DNA of 35,444 nucleotides from a virus, in IMG/VR virus record IMGVR_UViG_3300044858_003165, positions 1-35,444 of that record; one strand, written 5' to 3'. A program made the translations under genes and the position numbers. Within the stretch, counting starts at the first letter, position 1; each line of letters starts with the position of its first letter. This document shows, piece by piece, positions 14,076 through 22,824 of this stretch. The notes beneath the pieces were generated by a model, which saw nothing but the letters and a program-made list of their open reading frames with translations, was not told where the DNA came from and did not search any database.

Positions 14076-14885
14076 ATGGCGCTTCTCGGCAACTACTCGC
14101 TCGCCTCTAAGTCGCCGGGTCGCTTCTTCGGCGGCAACTCCACGTCTGTAGCCTCGGGTATCGGGCAGTTCTCGCCGCAGCTTCCGGGCAACTGGGGCGG
14201 AACGGGCGCGCGGCGTAATTTCGCTCTGCAAGGGGGCGCATCGGCTGCAAACGAGATCGCGGCCATACCGGACGGCTACGGCGGGACGGCATACGTCATG
14301 CCGATCCAGTCGGCGCGGATTTCGTCGCACAACGCCTCAAACGGTGTAGCGGCGTTTACAGGCAACGTCGCAGCAGGCCGCAACATTGCGGGCGAGTTCG
14401 GGGGCGTGGCTGCGTTCACCGCGACCGGGCAGTTGGTCGTTAGTGGCTCGGGCTCGTTTGCTGGTGTCGCGGCGTTTGAGGGCAATATCGTCGCTGCTTT
14501 GGCCGCGTCCGGTTCGTTTGCCGGCACGGCAAGCTTTAGCGGCGCGGTGATCGCCAAGGGCTTTGTCACCGGCGCGTTCGTTGGCTCAGCCAGCTTCAGC
14601 GCGACGCGCTACGCGACGGGCTCGCTGTCAGGCTCGTTTGCGCCAGCCATCACGCTGGAGGCGGCGGGCTTCTCTGGCTACTTGCTGGATGAGGAAGACA
14701 TTGAAACGGGCCTTACACTTCGCCAGGCGTTGCGCTTGATTACGGCGGCGGTCGGCGGTGAGGTGTCGGGCGGCGGCACGACGACGATCACGTTTAGGAA
14801 CGCTGTGGCGGATGATGCAGACCGCATCATTGCTACGGTGGACTCGAACGGGAACCGCACAGCGATAACGTACGATCTGCAATGA
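14076..14885 (+). CDS. Repeat-containing virion protein with exact 20-aa period
   Basis: Residues 88-190 are built of a 20-residue repeat with core G-[VTS]-A-[AS]-F at positions 90, 110, 130, 150 and 170, with a degenerate sixth copy at 190; GSFAG precedes several cores. The C-terminal part (about 210-268: LTLRQALRLITAAVGGEVSG, then TTTITFRN and NGNRTAITYDL) is a module found at the C-terminus of many phage structural proteins. The repeats suggest a stacked beta fold, as in a fibre or shaft. It starts 3 nt after paralogue B and overlaps the next gene as ATGA. Confidence 0.68.
   Translation: MALLGNYSLASKSPGRFFGGNSTSVASGIGQFSPQLPGNWGGTGARRNFALQGGASAANEIAAIPDGYGGTAYVMPIQSARISSHNASNGVAAFTGNVAAGRNIAGEFGGVAAFTATGQLVVSGSGSFAGVAAFEGNIVAALAASGSFAGTASFSGAVIAKGFVTGAFVGSASFSATRYATGSLSGSFAPAITLEAAGFSGYLLDEEDIETGLTLRQALRLITAAVGGEVSGGGTTTITFRNAVADDADRIIATVDSNGNRTAITYDLQ
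14343..14645 (+). repeat. Five 60-bp coding repeats plus a degenerate sixth
   Basis: In-frame units of exactly 60 nt encode the 20-aa period described for the 14076 gene. The best-conserved words are GGCTCGTTTGCTGGTG-like (GSFAG). The units differ at synonymous positions, so the array is old rather than a fresh duplication. One more unit (GSFAGAASFAG) appears in the next gene near 14973. Confidence 0.7.
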
Positions 14886-15364
14886 GCGCCTCGCACTTCG
14901 GCTCGGGCTTTTGGCCCGATGATTACTTTGGGCTCTATTTCCAGCCGGAAGCGGGCGGCGTCATCATTGGCACGCTGTCCGGTAGCTTTGCGGGGGCGGC
15001 AAGCTTTGCCGGGACGCTGGAGCAGCCGGCGGCGCAGGAGTTTGAGGGCCACGGCGCGCGGTATTGGCGCACGGTTCGCAAGAACCGCGAGAACCGGCTG
15101 CGTGAGCTTTACGAGGAAGTCCGCAGCGAGGATGTCTCGCCTGTGCTTGAGGAGCGCATCGAGGCGATCCTTGAGCCGTTTAGGCCAGCGCTTCAGCGCC
15201 CGACGCCAGAGCCGCAGCCAGAGCCGCTGCCGCCGCCCATCCAGATTGATTGGGCCGCGATCTACGCCCAAGCCGAAGCCGCTGAGCGGCTGCTGGCGGC
15301 GTTGGAAGAGGCCAAGCGAGAGATCGAGGACGAGGAGGATATCTTCCTCTTGCTCGCTGCATAG
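14882..15364 (+). CDS. Hypothetical virion-associated protein with one GSFAG repeat unit
   Basis: 160 residues. The N-terminus (FWPDDYFGLYF) and one GSFAGAASFAG unit (about 34-44) link it to the preceding repeat protein. A Pro-rich linker (about 107-122) and a charged C-terminal helix (AEAAERLLAALEEAKREIED) follow. It may cap or anchor the repeat protein. It is the last gene before a 133-bp gap ahead of the scaffold and capsid genes. Confidence 0.6.
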   Translation: MSASHFGSGFWPDDYFGLYFQPEAGGVIIGTLSGSFAGAASFAGTLEQPAAQEFEGHGARYWRTVRKNRENRLRELYEEVRSEDVSPVLEERIEAILEPFRPALQRPTPEPQPEPLPPPIQIDWAAIYAQAEAAERLLAALEEAKREIEDEEDIFLLLAA

Positions 15365-15372
15365 TTTCGCCC

Positions 15373-15394
15373 GCGCGTGAGCGACATCACGCGC
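15373..15394. other. Perfect 8-bp hairpin between structural operons
   Basis: GCGCGTGA and TCACGCGC with a 6-nt loop, just after the 14882 gene. No T-tract follows, so it is not a standard intrinsic terminator. A second small stem (CGTCC/GGACG, 15430-15446) lies downstream. It may stabilise or process the mRNA that carries the scaffold and capsid genes. Confidence 0.4.
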
Positions 15395-15497
15395 CCGCAT
15401 CGTCTCACGGTCTGAGGCGCTTTTCGTAACGTCCACGATACGGACGGCCTTCGGGCATCGCGGCATCACCGGCGCACAGGTGAAGAGGAGCTAAGAA

Positions 15498-16364
15498 TTG
15501 GCAGAGGAAGAGAAGGACGGCGCATTAGCGCCGGCTGAGCCCGTACACACGCCGCTCAGTGAGATTGTCGATAAGCCGCGCATCAGCGAGCCGCCTGCAA
15601 GGGCGATCGTTGACGAGCCCCGCCCCGAACCGCGTCAGCGCAAGCCTGAGAAGCCAGCGATCCCGGAAGGCTACGTGCCGCTCCGCGAAGTGCTGGACGA
15701 ACGGGACCGCCGCAAGCAGTCCGAGGACGAGGCGAAGCGCTACCGGACCTGGATCGAGGATCAGCAACGCAAGCTGGCGATCGAGCAGGACAAAGACCCC
15801 GCGCCGGATATGTTCCGCGACCCCAATGCGTACAATCAATGGGTAGAGCGGCAAGTCCAGAAGCGGGCCGAGTCCATCGCCAAGCAGCAGTTCGCGCCTG
15901 TGTTTGAACAGGTGTCGCAGCAGCAGCTTCGGCTGTCAGAGATGACGGCTGAGAAGCACCTTGGGCCGGACAAGTGGAAGAAGCTCAACGAGTGGATCGA
16001 GAAGCAAGGCGAACAGTTCAAAGCCTGGGCGACGAGCCAACCCGATCCGTACTTTGCAGCTTACGACCAGTACCGGCAGCGCACGACGTTCGAGCGCTTG
16101 GGCAATGACGACATCGACACTCTTATCGAAAAGGAAGTCGCAAAGCGCCTAGCCGCGCAGCGTGGCCCGATCGATCCGCCTGACGGCGACATCGAAGAGG
16201 ACGACGCAGACTTCGACGCTCCCAAGCCAAAGCCAGCAGCTCCCAAGTCTTTCGCCTCTTCGCGATCGGCAGACCCTGCGCGTGACCCTGGCGGCCGTTT
16301 CACCGGCCCCAAGCCGCTGGGTGCAATCCTCGCGGAGAAATCCCCGAACCGTCGAAAGCGCTGA
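15498..16364 (+). CDS. Capsid scaffolding protein (probable)
   Basis: 288 residues, highly charged and mostly helical (a Glu/Lys/Arg/Gln-rich central region, about 70-190), with Pro-rich ends and a basic C-terminus ending NRRKR. This composition and the place right before the capsid gene are the hallmarks of phage scaffolds, which bind coat protein inside the procapsid. The start is TTG 15498 with a strong GAGGAG 7 nt upstream. Sequence identity between scaffolds is low, so the call rests on context. Confidence 0.78.
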   Translation: MAEEEKDGALAPAEPVHTPLSEIVDKPRISEPPARAIVDEPRPEPRQRKPEKPAIPEGYVPLREVLDERDRRKQSEDEAKRYRTWIEDQQRKLAIEQDKDPAPDMFRDPNAYNQWVERQVQKRAESIAKQQFAPVFEQVSQQQLRLSEMTAEKHLGPDKWKKLNEWIEKQGEQFKAWATSQPDPYFAAYDQYRQRTTFERLGNDDIDTLIEKEVAKRLAAQRGPIDPPDGDIEEDDADFDAPKPKPAAPKSFASSRSADPARDPGGRFTGPKPLGAILAEKSPNRRKR

Positions 16365-16396
16365 CCGCATAGCGGCGGCGCTCGGAGTAAACACCA

Positions 16397-17497
16397 ATGG
16401 CTGATACGAGAGCCGCAACAGGCTTAACGCCCCAGCAGTGGGACGATAAGTTTTTCACCGAGTACTTCCAACAAAACCGCTTCTCCGATCTCATGGGAAC
16501 TGACGAAATGTCGGTGATCCAAGTGAAGGAGAACCTGAGCAAAGGCACCGGCGACTCGCTGACCTTCGCTCTGGTCAACAAGCTGACCAACGAAGCGGTC
16601 ACCGGCACGAACATGCTGGAAGGTAACGAAGAGGACATCTCGTCCCGCTCGTTCCGTCTCTACATCGAGAAGTACCGCAACGCCGTTCGCATCCCGGAGA
16701 TGGAGGAGATCAAATCCGCCATCGACCTCCGTGAAGCGGGCCGCGCAATCCTGATGGATTGGGCCAAGGAGCACACCAAAGACCTGGTCATCGACGCGCT
16801 CGAGGGCATCAACGGCGTCAACTACGCCGACGCCAGCGAGTCGCAGAAGGACGCGTGGTTGGTCGATAACGTCGATCGCGTGCAATTCGGCGCTCTGCGC
16901 TCGAACGGCTCGTCGCTCGACCACTCGGCCGCACTCGCCAACATCGACAACACCGCCGACAAGCTGACCGCTAACGCACTGACCGTGATGAAGCGGCTGG
17001 CGTTGGCTAAGCGCACGGACGGCTCGCCTCGGGTTCGCCCGGTTCGCGATCAGGGCAATGGCAAGCGCTACTATGTGGCGTTCGCGCATCCGCTCTGCTT
17101 CCGCGATCTGCGCACGGACTCGACCATCACGCAGGCTCAGCGCGAAGTGTCGCTCCAGATGGAAAACAGCCGCTTGTTCGAAGGCGGCGACATCCTCTGG
17201 GACAACATCATCGTCAAGGAAATCGACGACTTCAACACGCTCACGGGTGTTGGCGCCAGTTCGATCGACGTGGGCCGCTGCGTTCTCCTCGGTGCTCAAG
17301 CTGTCGGCGTTGCTTATGGCAAGCGTTGGCGCACGCGCACGAAGGAGTTCGACTATGGCGACAAGTACGGCATCGCCGTGGACGGCATCTATGGCTGCAA
17401 GAAAATGCAATTCGGCAAGTCGTCAGCGAGCGACACCGGCGACCTTGTCGATCACGGCACGGTCACTGGCTACTTCGCAGCCGTTGCAGACGCATAA
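16397..17497 (+). CDS. Major capsid protein, N4-gp56-like
   Basis: 366 residues with the typical blocks of the N4-gp56 capsid family: GDSLTFALVNKLTNEAVTG (about 52-70), LEGNEEDISS, RNAVRIPEMEE, then KRYYVAFAHPLCFRDLR (about 223-239) and a late GIAVDGIYGCKK. It would form the icosahedral shell on the scaffold. A GGAG site precedes ATG 16397. An HK97-fold is expected for the family. P22 coat protein (430 aa) looks less similar, so the phage appears to combine an N4-type shell with a P22-type portal and tail. Confidence 0.85.
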   Translation: MADTRAATGLTPQQWDDKFFTEYFQQNRFSDLMGTDEMSVIQVKENLSKGTGDSLTFALVNKLTNEAVTGTNMLEGNEEDISSRSFRLYIEKYRNAVRIPEMEEIKSAIDLREAGRAILMDWAKEHTKDLVIDALEGINGVNYADASESQKDAWLVDNVDRVQFGALRSNGSSLDHSAALANIDNTADKLTANALTVMKRLALAKRTDGSPRVRPVRDQGNGKRYYVAFAHPLCFRDLRTDSTITQAQREVSLQMENSRLFEGGDILWDNIIVKEIDDFNTLTGVGASSIDVGRCVLLGAQAVGVAYGKRWRTRTKEFDYGDKYGIAVDGIYGCKKMQFGKSSASDTGDLVDHGTVTGYFAAVADA

Positions 17498-17509
17498 GGA
17501 GCACGAGCA

Positions 17510-17977
17510 ATGGCTTTTCCCACAATCGACAACTCCACGCTCATCAGCCACAGCGATCTGCCGTCTGGCCTTGGGTATGGAGCAGTCCAGAACATTCACT
17601 TTTCGAAGGCGATCACGACTGCGATGCTGGCCTCTGGCTACGTCACCGCTATCGCGCTCATGCCGGCCAATACCCGTTACCTTGGCATCCTCTACGCGAA
17701 GGCGACGGACTTGGACACGAACGGCTCACCGGCTCTGGCGCTCGACCTGGGCGTCGCTGGTGTTTCGGTTACGACCTATGACGACGTGGACTGTTTCCTT
17801 GACGGTTCCACGATCGGCCAAGCTGGCACGCTGACGAGCGCGATCCTGTTTGCAGGGGCGGGCTTATTGGTCCCGGTGCCGCACTACCTGACGCTCACCG
17901 CAGCTACGGCTGCTGGCACAGCAGCGGCGGGTACGTTCACGCTGGGCATGGCCGTCGAACTGGGCGCAAGCGCCTAA
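17510..17977 (+). CDS. Capsid-associated protein, possible decoration protein
   Basis: 155 residues, Ala/Thr/Leu-rich, predicted mostly beta, opening MAFPTIDNSTLISHSDLPSG. It has its own strong AAGGAG site 12 nt after the capsid gene, so high expression like the capsid is likely. Size, composition and position fit a head decoration or cement protein. No motif confirms this. Confidence 0.6.
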   Translation: MAFPTIDNSTLISHSDLPSGLGYGAVQNIHFSKAITTAMLASGYVTAIALMPANTRYLGILYAKATDLDTNGSPALALDLGVAGVSVTTYDDVDCFLDGSTIGQAGTLTSAILFAGAGLLVPVPHYLTLTAATAAGTAAAGTFTLGMAVELGASA

Positions 17978-17978
17978 C

Positions 17979-18209
17979 ATGAAGGCTCGCTTTATCGGCG
18001 ATCCTCGGGAACTGGAGAGCGGGAAACCGCTCTCCAGGGCTCCGTCCGAGGAATGGTTCGACGTGCCGGAAGGCATGGAGGACAAGTACCGCAACAACGC
18101 TCATTACGAGACGGACGACGCGCCTGCGAAGCCCGCCCCGAAGCGTGCGCGCGCGGCTAAGCGTGCGGCGCCCAAGATCGAGACTGACGGCTGGGAGGAT
18201 GGCGAGTGA
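17979..18209 (+). CDS. Small hypothetical protein with basic Lys/Ala segment
   Basis: 76 residues. The N-terminal half (KARFIGDPRELESGKPL, then EEWFDVPEGMEDKYRNN) looks folded. The second half has a KPAPKRARAAKRAAPK stretch and an acidic end. A perfect 11-bp hairpin with a GAAA loop lies in the coding sequence at codons 12-20. The gene starts 1 nt after the previous stop and overlaps the next as GTGA. Many tailed phages have a head-completion protein here, but no similarity is visible. Confidence 0.6.
   Translation: MKARFIGDPRELESGKPLSRAPSEEWFDVPEGMEDKYRNNAHYETDDAPAKPAPKRARAAKRAAPKIETDGWEDGE
18012..18037 (+). other. Perfect 11-bp hairpin with GNRA tetraloop inside a coding region
   Basis: CTGGAGAGCGG (18012-18022) and CCGCTCTCCAG (18027-18037) enclose GAAA. 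The stem is perfect and the loop belongs to the extra-stable GNRA class. No T-tract follows, so termination is unlikely. A role in mRNA processing, stability or slowed translation downstream of the highly expressed capsid genes is possible. Confidence 0.65.
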
Positions 18210-18568
18210 GCGTCACCGTGAACGCGCTTAACCGCGGCGGTTACTCGACATACGGTCAGTCCAGCTACGATGCCCGCGCTGGCGTGGTGGTGATCAAGGC
18301 GAACGATAACGAGATTGTGGACATCACGGCCTCGTTTCCGAGCACGATCAACACCATCAACTATGACGCGGACGGCATCGAGACGACTGAGCCGTCGATT
18401 TCCTCGGCCACATTCACGGCTGAGCTTTCCAACTTCCAAGCCGGTGATCGCATCCGTTACGACGTGATGCTGAGCACAGGCGAGATGCGGCAACTGCACC
18501 TTGAGATCGCTGGCGCTTCGGTGCGTGCGGTTCTGGGGCGCTCTGGCGATTACGGCAGCTTCGTATGA
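18206..18568 (+). CDS. Hypothetical virion protein, beta-rich (120 aa)
   Basis: Starts at GTG 18206 in a GTGA overlap and ends in an ATGA overlap with the tailspike. It has regular alternating hydrophobic and polar residues (for example AGVVVIKANDNEIVDITASF), typical of a beta sandwich. It may be a small tail, fibre-adaptor or head-completion protein. No family is recognised. Confidence 0.6.
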   Translation: MSVTVNALNRGGYSTYGQSSYDARAGVVVIKANDNEIVDITASFPSTINTINYDADGIETTEPSISSATFTAELSNFQAGDRIRYDVMLSTGEMRQLHLEIAGASVRAVLGRSGDYGSFV

Positions 18569-20943
18569 CGACTAACCCGTTGAGAGTAGCGCGCGGCACA
18601 ACTGCTGCGCTGGCTGCGCGTGCGCTGAAAACTGGCGAGCTGGCGCAGAACACAGACACCGAACGCCCGCACATTGGTGACGGGAGCACCGTGGGCGGTC
18701 TGCCTGTCGCGCTGCTTAGCGATGTCACCGGCCTAGAGACGGACGGCGACACAATCGAAGTCACGGCGACCGGCTCCACAGCCGAGCGCACGCTGGCGGC
18801 GCGCTTTGGCGACATGCTCAGCGTAAAGGATTTCGGCGCACAAGGTGACGGGCGCATCTATAAGGGTGTGAACGTCACTAGCGGGGTGTTCACGCTGGTT
18901 TGCGCTGGCGCGACATTCACAGCCGCTGATGTCGGCAAGACCATCTGGATTGAGTACGCCGCAGGCGGTAGCGCGCCGCTGCGGACTCAAATCACAGGCT
19001 TTACCAATGCCACGACAGTGACGCTGTTCGCTGCCCCCGGCACGACCTTCAGCAGCGCCGCCGCCATCGTGAAGATCGGCACGGACGATACGACCGCGAT
19101 TGACGCGGCAATCGCTGCACTGAACGCGCGCGGGCAGTCGCTCTATTTCCCGCACGGCACCTACCTCTACTCCGGCACGAGCGGCCTCATCCTCGGCGAT
19201 GGCGATGCGTCGGCCCCCTCCACGTCGCAGAACATGGAGCTTATCGGCGAGATCGGCAGCACCTTCGATCTGCTCGCTGGCACCATCGAGCAAGGCACGG
19301 CGATTGAGTATTTCAGCGCGAGCGTTGCAACGCGCATGCTCTACGTCAAGGTCGCGCGCATTCGCCTTGAGAACCTCGTCTTCAACGCCACGCGCCGCGT
19401 TCAAACGATTTGGGACCTCAAGCACACCTTCTGGTCGCGCATCGAAACCTGCGGCGTGCTCTTTCCGCAGGCGGGCGGCATCGGCGCTAAGTTCGGCGCC
19501 CACTATGACGCGGCAGACATTTTCATCGGCGCGGGCGGCAACGTCGCGCACCAACTCTACATTTCGACGACCGGCGCGCTTAGCTGCGTCGCCCTCCAAG
19601 TTGGCGAGGATGCGTTTAACAACGGCCTCGACGTGGCCACATCGCGCTTTGATAATTGCTTCTTTGGTGTCAGCGACGACACCAACGCAACAAGCTGGAC
19701 ATCGTTCAACCGAGTGCCGACGGCAACGACTTCGACGTGCGTCCTACTGCGCTTTACCGACAACATCAGCTTTGACGGCTGCTTCACTTATGTAAGCGGT
19801 GAGCGGCGCGGCAATGGCATTCTGGTGAAACCGCCAAGCGGCAGCGGCAACGCCTTCAGGTTCCCGCAGTCCGTTCGCTTGAGCGGATGCCACCACGTCG
19901 GCGGCGTGTGGGTCGATAACACGGACAACACTTGGGATCCTGACGGCGGCGACGGCATTGAACGCGGCGTGTTCGTGGTCTGCGGCCACTTTGGCGATGC
20001 GGCGGACCCGTCCTATGACGGCGCGTGCAATCCGCCCGACATCTTCGGTATCGACGGCTTCACGGACGCTGGCCAAGAGTTCGGCCAGTTCAAGTATCGC
20101 AAGACGGATGCGGCCTCGCGCCGCGAAGTCATTAGCGCCACCACGACCGCACAGCCTGGAAGCCCAACAGCCGAAGACACCTACATCATCCCGAGCGGCA
20201 AGACGGGTGCATCATGGAGCACGTTCGCCAACGGCTCGATCGCGCAGTATCGCGGCGGGCGCTGGGTCGAAATTGTCCCGAGCGAAGGCTTTGAGGCTTA
20301 CGTCAAGGACACCGACATCACGCAGTCATGGACCGGCTCGGCGTGGGTCACGACGCTGGCGGGCCAGCTTGCCAGCGCTGCGGCCATTACGGGCGGCTCT
20401 GTCACCGGCATCACTGACCTTGCCATTGCGGACGGCGGGACCGGGGCCAGCACGAACCGCGCGGCGGCGCTAAACCTCAGCGTCCCTTATGTCTTGGCGC
20501 AATCATACGCGGCCGTCTCTCACACCGGGAGCACGGCAGAGGTGGCGCTGGCGACAATCTCAATCCCTGCCGGCGCGATGGGCGCCAATGGCTCGATCGA
20601 AGTCGATACGGTGTTCAGCTACACGAACAACGCCAATTTAAAGACGTTGCGCGTTCGCTTCGGCGGCGTGAGCGGGACCGAGTATTTGGTGAACAACGTC
20701 ACCACCACCGTCAGCGCCCGCGACAGTCGCCTCATCGCAAACCGCAACAGCGCAAGCTCTCAAGTCGGCGGCTATAGCGTCGGCATTCTTTCTGGCGGCT
20801 GGGGTGGCAACGGCAACGCTGCCATCACAAGCGCCGTCAACACGGCCAACGCGGTTGATCTCGTTATCTCGGGTCAGCTTGCCAGCGCTGGCGATACGGT
20901 CACGCTGGAAGGCTACACCGTGACCCTGCGAGCCCGCGCATGA
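18565..20943 (+). CDS. Tailspike with pectate-lyase-like beta-helix
   Basis: 792 residues. Residues about 8-48 (RGTTAALAARALKTGELAQN, then HIGDGSTVGGLP) match a short virion-attachment motif common at phage fibre N-termini. SVKDFGAQGDG (86-96) is the hallmark start of a pectate-lyase-type right-handed beta-helix. DDTTAIDAAIAAL and YFPHGTYL continue it. ADGGTGAS (about 620) marks a second fibre module, and the C-terminal 150 residues look like a trimerising beta domain. It probably binds and cleaves a host surface polysaccharide. Catalytic residues cannot be assigned by eye. Confidence 0.85.
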   Translation: MTTNPLRVARGTTAALAARALKTGELAQNTDTERPHIGDGSTVGGLPVALLSDVTGLETDGDTIEVTATGSTAERTLAARFGDMLSVKDFGAQGDGRIYKGVNVTSGVFTLVCAGATFTAADVGKTIWIEYAAGGSAPLRTQITGFTNATTVTLFAAPGTTFSSAAAIVKIGTDDTTAIDAAIAALNARGQSLYFPHGTYLYSGTSGLILGDGDASAPSTSQNMELIGEIGSTFDLLAGTIEQGTAIEYFSASVATRMLYVKVARIRLENLVFNATRRVQTIWDLKHTFWSRIETCGVLFPQAGGIGAKFGAHYDAADIFIGAGGNVAHQLYISTTGALSCVALQVGEDAFNNGLDVATSRFDNCFFGVSDDTNATSWTSFNRVPTATTSTCVLLRFTDNISFDGCFTYVSGERRGNGILVKPPSGSGNAFRFPQSVRLSGCHHVGGVWVDNTDNTWDPDGGDGIERGVFVVCGHFGDAADPSYDGACNPPDIFGIDGFTDAGQEFGQFKYRKTDAASRREVISATTTAQPGSPTAEDTYIIPSGKTGASWSTFANGSIAQYRGGRWVEIVPSEGFEAYVKDTDITQSWTGSAWVTTLAGQLASAAAITGGSVTGITDLAIADGGTGASTNRAAALNLSVPYVLAQSYAAVSHTGSTAEVALATISIPAGAMGANGSIEVDTVFSYTNNANLKTLRVRFGGVSGTEYLVNNVTTTVSARDSRLIANRNSASSQVGGYSVGILSGGWGGNGNAAITSAVNTANAVDLVISGQLASAGDTVTLEGYTVTLRARA

Positions 20944-21095
20944 GACGCCCCTGCGATGATGCAATAGACGCAGCCGTAAGCGCCTTGCTGTTGGCGTCAA
21001 TGGAGACGGAAGCCTTAGAGAATGGCGACGCTGAGCGCCTTGCTGTGCAGCTTGATCTTGTGCGCCAAGCGCAAGCCCTGAGTCCGCCAGCATGA
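20940..21095 (+). CDS. Small acidic hypothetical protein (51 aa)
   Basis: Linked on both sides by ATGA overlaps, to the tailspike and to the gp4-like gene. Helical and acidic (starts MRRPCDDAIDAAVSALLLAS). No domain is recognised. The double overlap makes it a likely gene in spite of its size. Confidence 0.55.
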   Translation: MRRPCDDAIDAAVSALLLASMETEALENGDAERLAVQLDLVRQAQALSPPA

Positions 21096-21430
21096 CCACG
21101 ACCACGGCAACACTCCGCGATCTCGTCGCAGAGGACCTAGGGCTTAAGGCCGTCGATGAGGAGCTTTCGGACGAGCTTTCCGCCCGCCTGGAAGCGCGCA
21201 TTAACCACTGGAACGCCCATTACAGAGAGCTTGGCCTGTTCTGGTGGCCTGACAACGCCATCCCGGATCAGGTTGTCGGCGGCATGACGATGGTGATGGC
21301 CGCGCTCCTGTGCGGCTCGGTGCGCAAGATGGGTCAGGGCCACGAGGCCAAGCTTGAGCCGGGTTTGGCTATGATCGCTGCGCTGAAGCCGAACGCGCAG
21401 ACCGACACGCTGCGGACGCTCTACTACTGA
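21092..21430 (+). CDS. Tail accessory factor, P22 gp4-like (probable)
   Basis: 112 residues, helical. LSDELSARLEARINHWNAHY (about 26-45) and PDQVVGGMTMVMAALLCGS (about 58-76) resemble the core of gp4-type packaged-DNA stabilisation proteins, which bind the portal ring and start tail assembly. Length is shorter than P22 gp4 (about 166 aa). The next gene is gp10-like, in the same order as P22 (4, 10), which supports the call. Confidence 0.6.
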   Translation: MTTTTATLRDLVAEDLGLKAVDEELSDELSARLEARINHWNAHYRELGLFWWPDNAIPDQVVGGMTMVMAALLCGSVRKMGQGHEAKLEPGLAMIAALKPNAQTDTLRTLYY

Positions 21431-22824
21431 TGCGGACACAAATCGCGGTCATCGGCGGCGAAGGTCGCGGCGCCCGCACGTTCGCGTCATCTAAGACGCT
21501 GGTGAACTGCTTTCTGGAAGCCGCCGCAGGGCGTCCGGTGCTCTATGGCGGGCCAGGCTTTGCGTCGCGCGTAACGCTGGCGACGTCGCCCGTGCGTGGC
21601 GTTTACACCTTTGGTGACGTGCTGCTCGTCGTCAGCGGCAACCGGCTCTACACGGTCACTGAGGGCGGCACGGCGACCGATCGCGGCGAAGTGCTGGGGT
21701 CAGAGTACGTGGACATCAGCGACAACGGCATCGAAGCCGTCATCGTCGCGCGGGACGCGGAGAAGAAATACTACTGGAACGGGACCACGTTTGGCGAAAT
21801 CACGGACGCGGATGTCGGCATCCTGTCCAGCGTGGACTTCATCGACCAGTACATCGTCGGCTCTATTAAGGACTCGTCGCAGTTCCAGATCAGCGCGCTT
21901 GCTGACGTCACGGACTGGAACGCGCTCGACATCGCGACGTCAGAAACGCGGCCGGACAAGCTCTTAGGCGTGTGGGTCGATAACCGCGACCTGTTGCTCT
22001 TGGGCGAGCGCACGATTGAGGGCTGGTATAACTCGGGCGCGGCCGACTTCCCGTTCGAGCGTTCGCAGCTTTTCTTTGAACTTGGCTTGATGGGCCGCGA
22101 CTGCATCGCCGCAGTCGATAACACCGTCTGCTTCCTTGCCGAGGATGGCACGGTGCGGGCGATCCGGGGCGGCACACCAGTGATCATCTCGACGCCGGCC
22201 ATCGCCAACATCATCGCACGCTGGAACGACCCCAGCACGGCGCGAGCGTTCTCGTTCACGCTGCGCAATCACCAATTCTGGGCGCTGCGCCATGCTGACG
22301 GCTGCGTGGTCTGGGACGCGTCCGCGCCTCCGGGCGACGATAGCTGGCATGTGCGCAAGTCCTACGGCGCGGCAACGTGGAAGATCGCGTTCGCGCAGCG
22401 CGCTTGGGGCGTCACGATCCTGGGCGATGCGACGAGCGGCAAGCTCTACACGCTGGACGCCGACACGCACACGGAAGCTGGCGCTGTCATGGAGCGCTAT
22501 CTGGTGACGGACACGCTGGGGCCGGGCGAGTATTTCACGCTGAACAGTATCGAGGCGTTGATCGAGCCGGGTGTGGGCCTGCTGAGCGGTCAGGGCTCCG
22601 ATCCGAAGGTGTGGCTGCGCCTGTCAAGAAACGGCGGTCACACGTTCGGCGCACGCATGGAGCGGCGTATCGGTGAGCGCGGCGACTATGAAAAGCGCAT
22701 CACATGGAATGGCGGCTTTGGCCCGTTCCGGCCGCAGGGCGGCGTGCTGGAGCTTGGTATCTCTGACCCTGTGCCGTTCGTGCTGAAGGGCGCATGGGCT
22801 GACTTTACGGCGGACGTGTCGTGA
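21430..22824 (+). CDS. Packaged-DNA stabilisation protein, P22 gp10-like
   Basis: 464 residues, beta-rich throughout. Matches the gp10 tail-hub family: the start with TLVNCFLEAAAGRPVLYGGPG (in part, about 23-42), VRGVYTFGDVLLVVSGN, SVDFIDQYIVGSIKDSSQF and RTIEGWYNSG. It would form the hexameric hub that closes the portal after packaging and carries the spikes. The ATG at 21430 shares one base with the previous stop. Length agrees with P22 gp10 (472 aa). Confidence 0.87.
   Translation: MRTQIAVIGGEGRGARTFASSKTLVNCFLEAAAGRPVLYGGPGFASRVTLATSPVRGVYTFGDVLLVVSGNRLYTVTEGGTATDRGEVLGSEYVDISDNGIEAVIVARDAEKKYYWNGTTFGEITDADVGILSSVDFIDQYIVGSIKDSSQFQISALADVTDWNALDIATSETRPDKLLGVWVDNRDLLLLGERTIEGWYNSGAADFPFERSQLFFELGLMGRDCIAAVDNTVCFLAEDGTVRAIRGGTPVIISTPAIANIIARWNDPSTARAFSFTLRNHQFWALRHADGCVVWDASAPPGDDSWHVRKSYGAATWKIAFAQRAWGVTILGDATSGKLYTLDADTHTEAGAVMERYLVTDTLGPGEYFTLNSIEALIEPGVGLLSGQGSDPKVWLRLSRNGGHTFGARMERRIGERGDYEKRITWNGGFGPFRPQGGVLELGISDPVPFVLKGAWADFTADVS

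Noticed and set aside
15373-15394. Hairpin considered as an intrinsic terminator
   Set aside because: The stem is perfect but no T-tract follows, so it is listed only as a hairpin.
16424-17410. Minus-strand open frame of 328 codons
   Set aside because: It is the complement of the major capsid gene; composition is typical of an antisense shadow.
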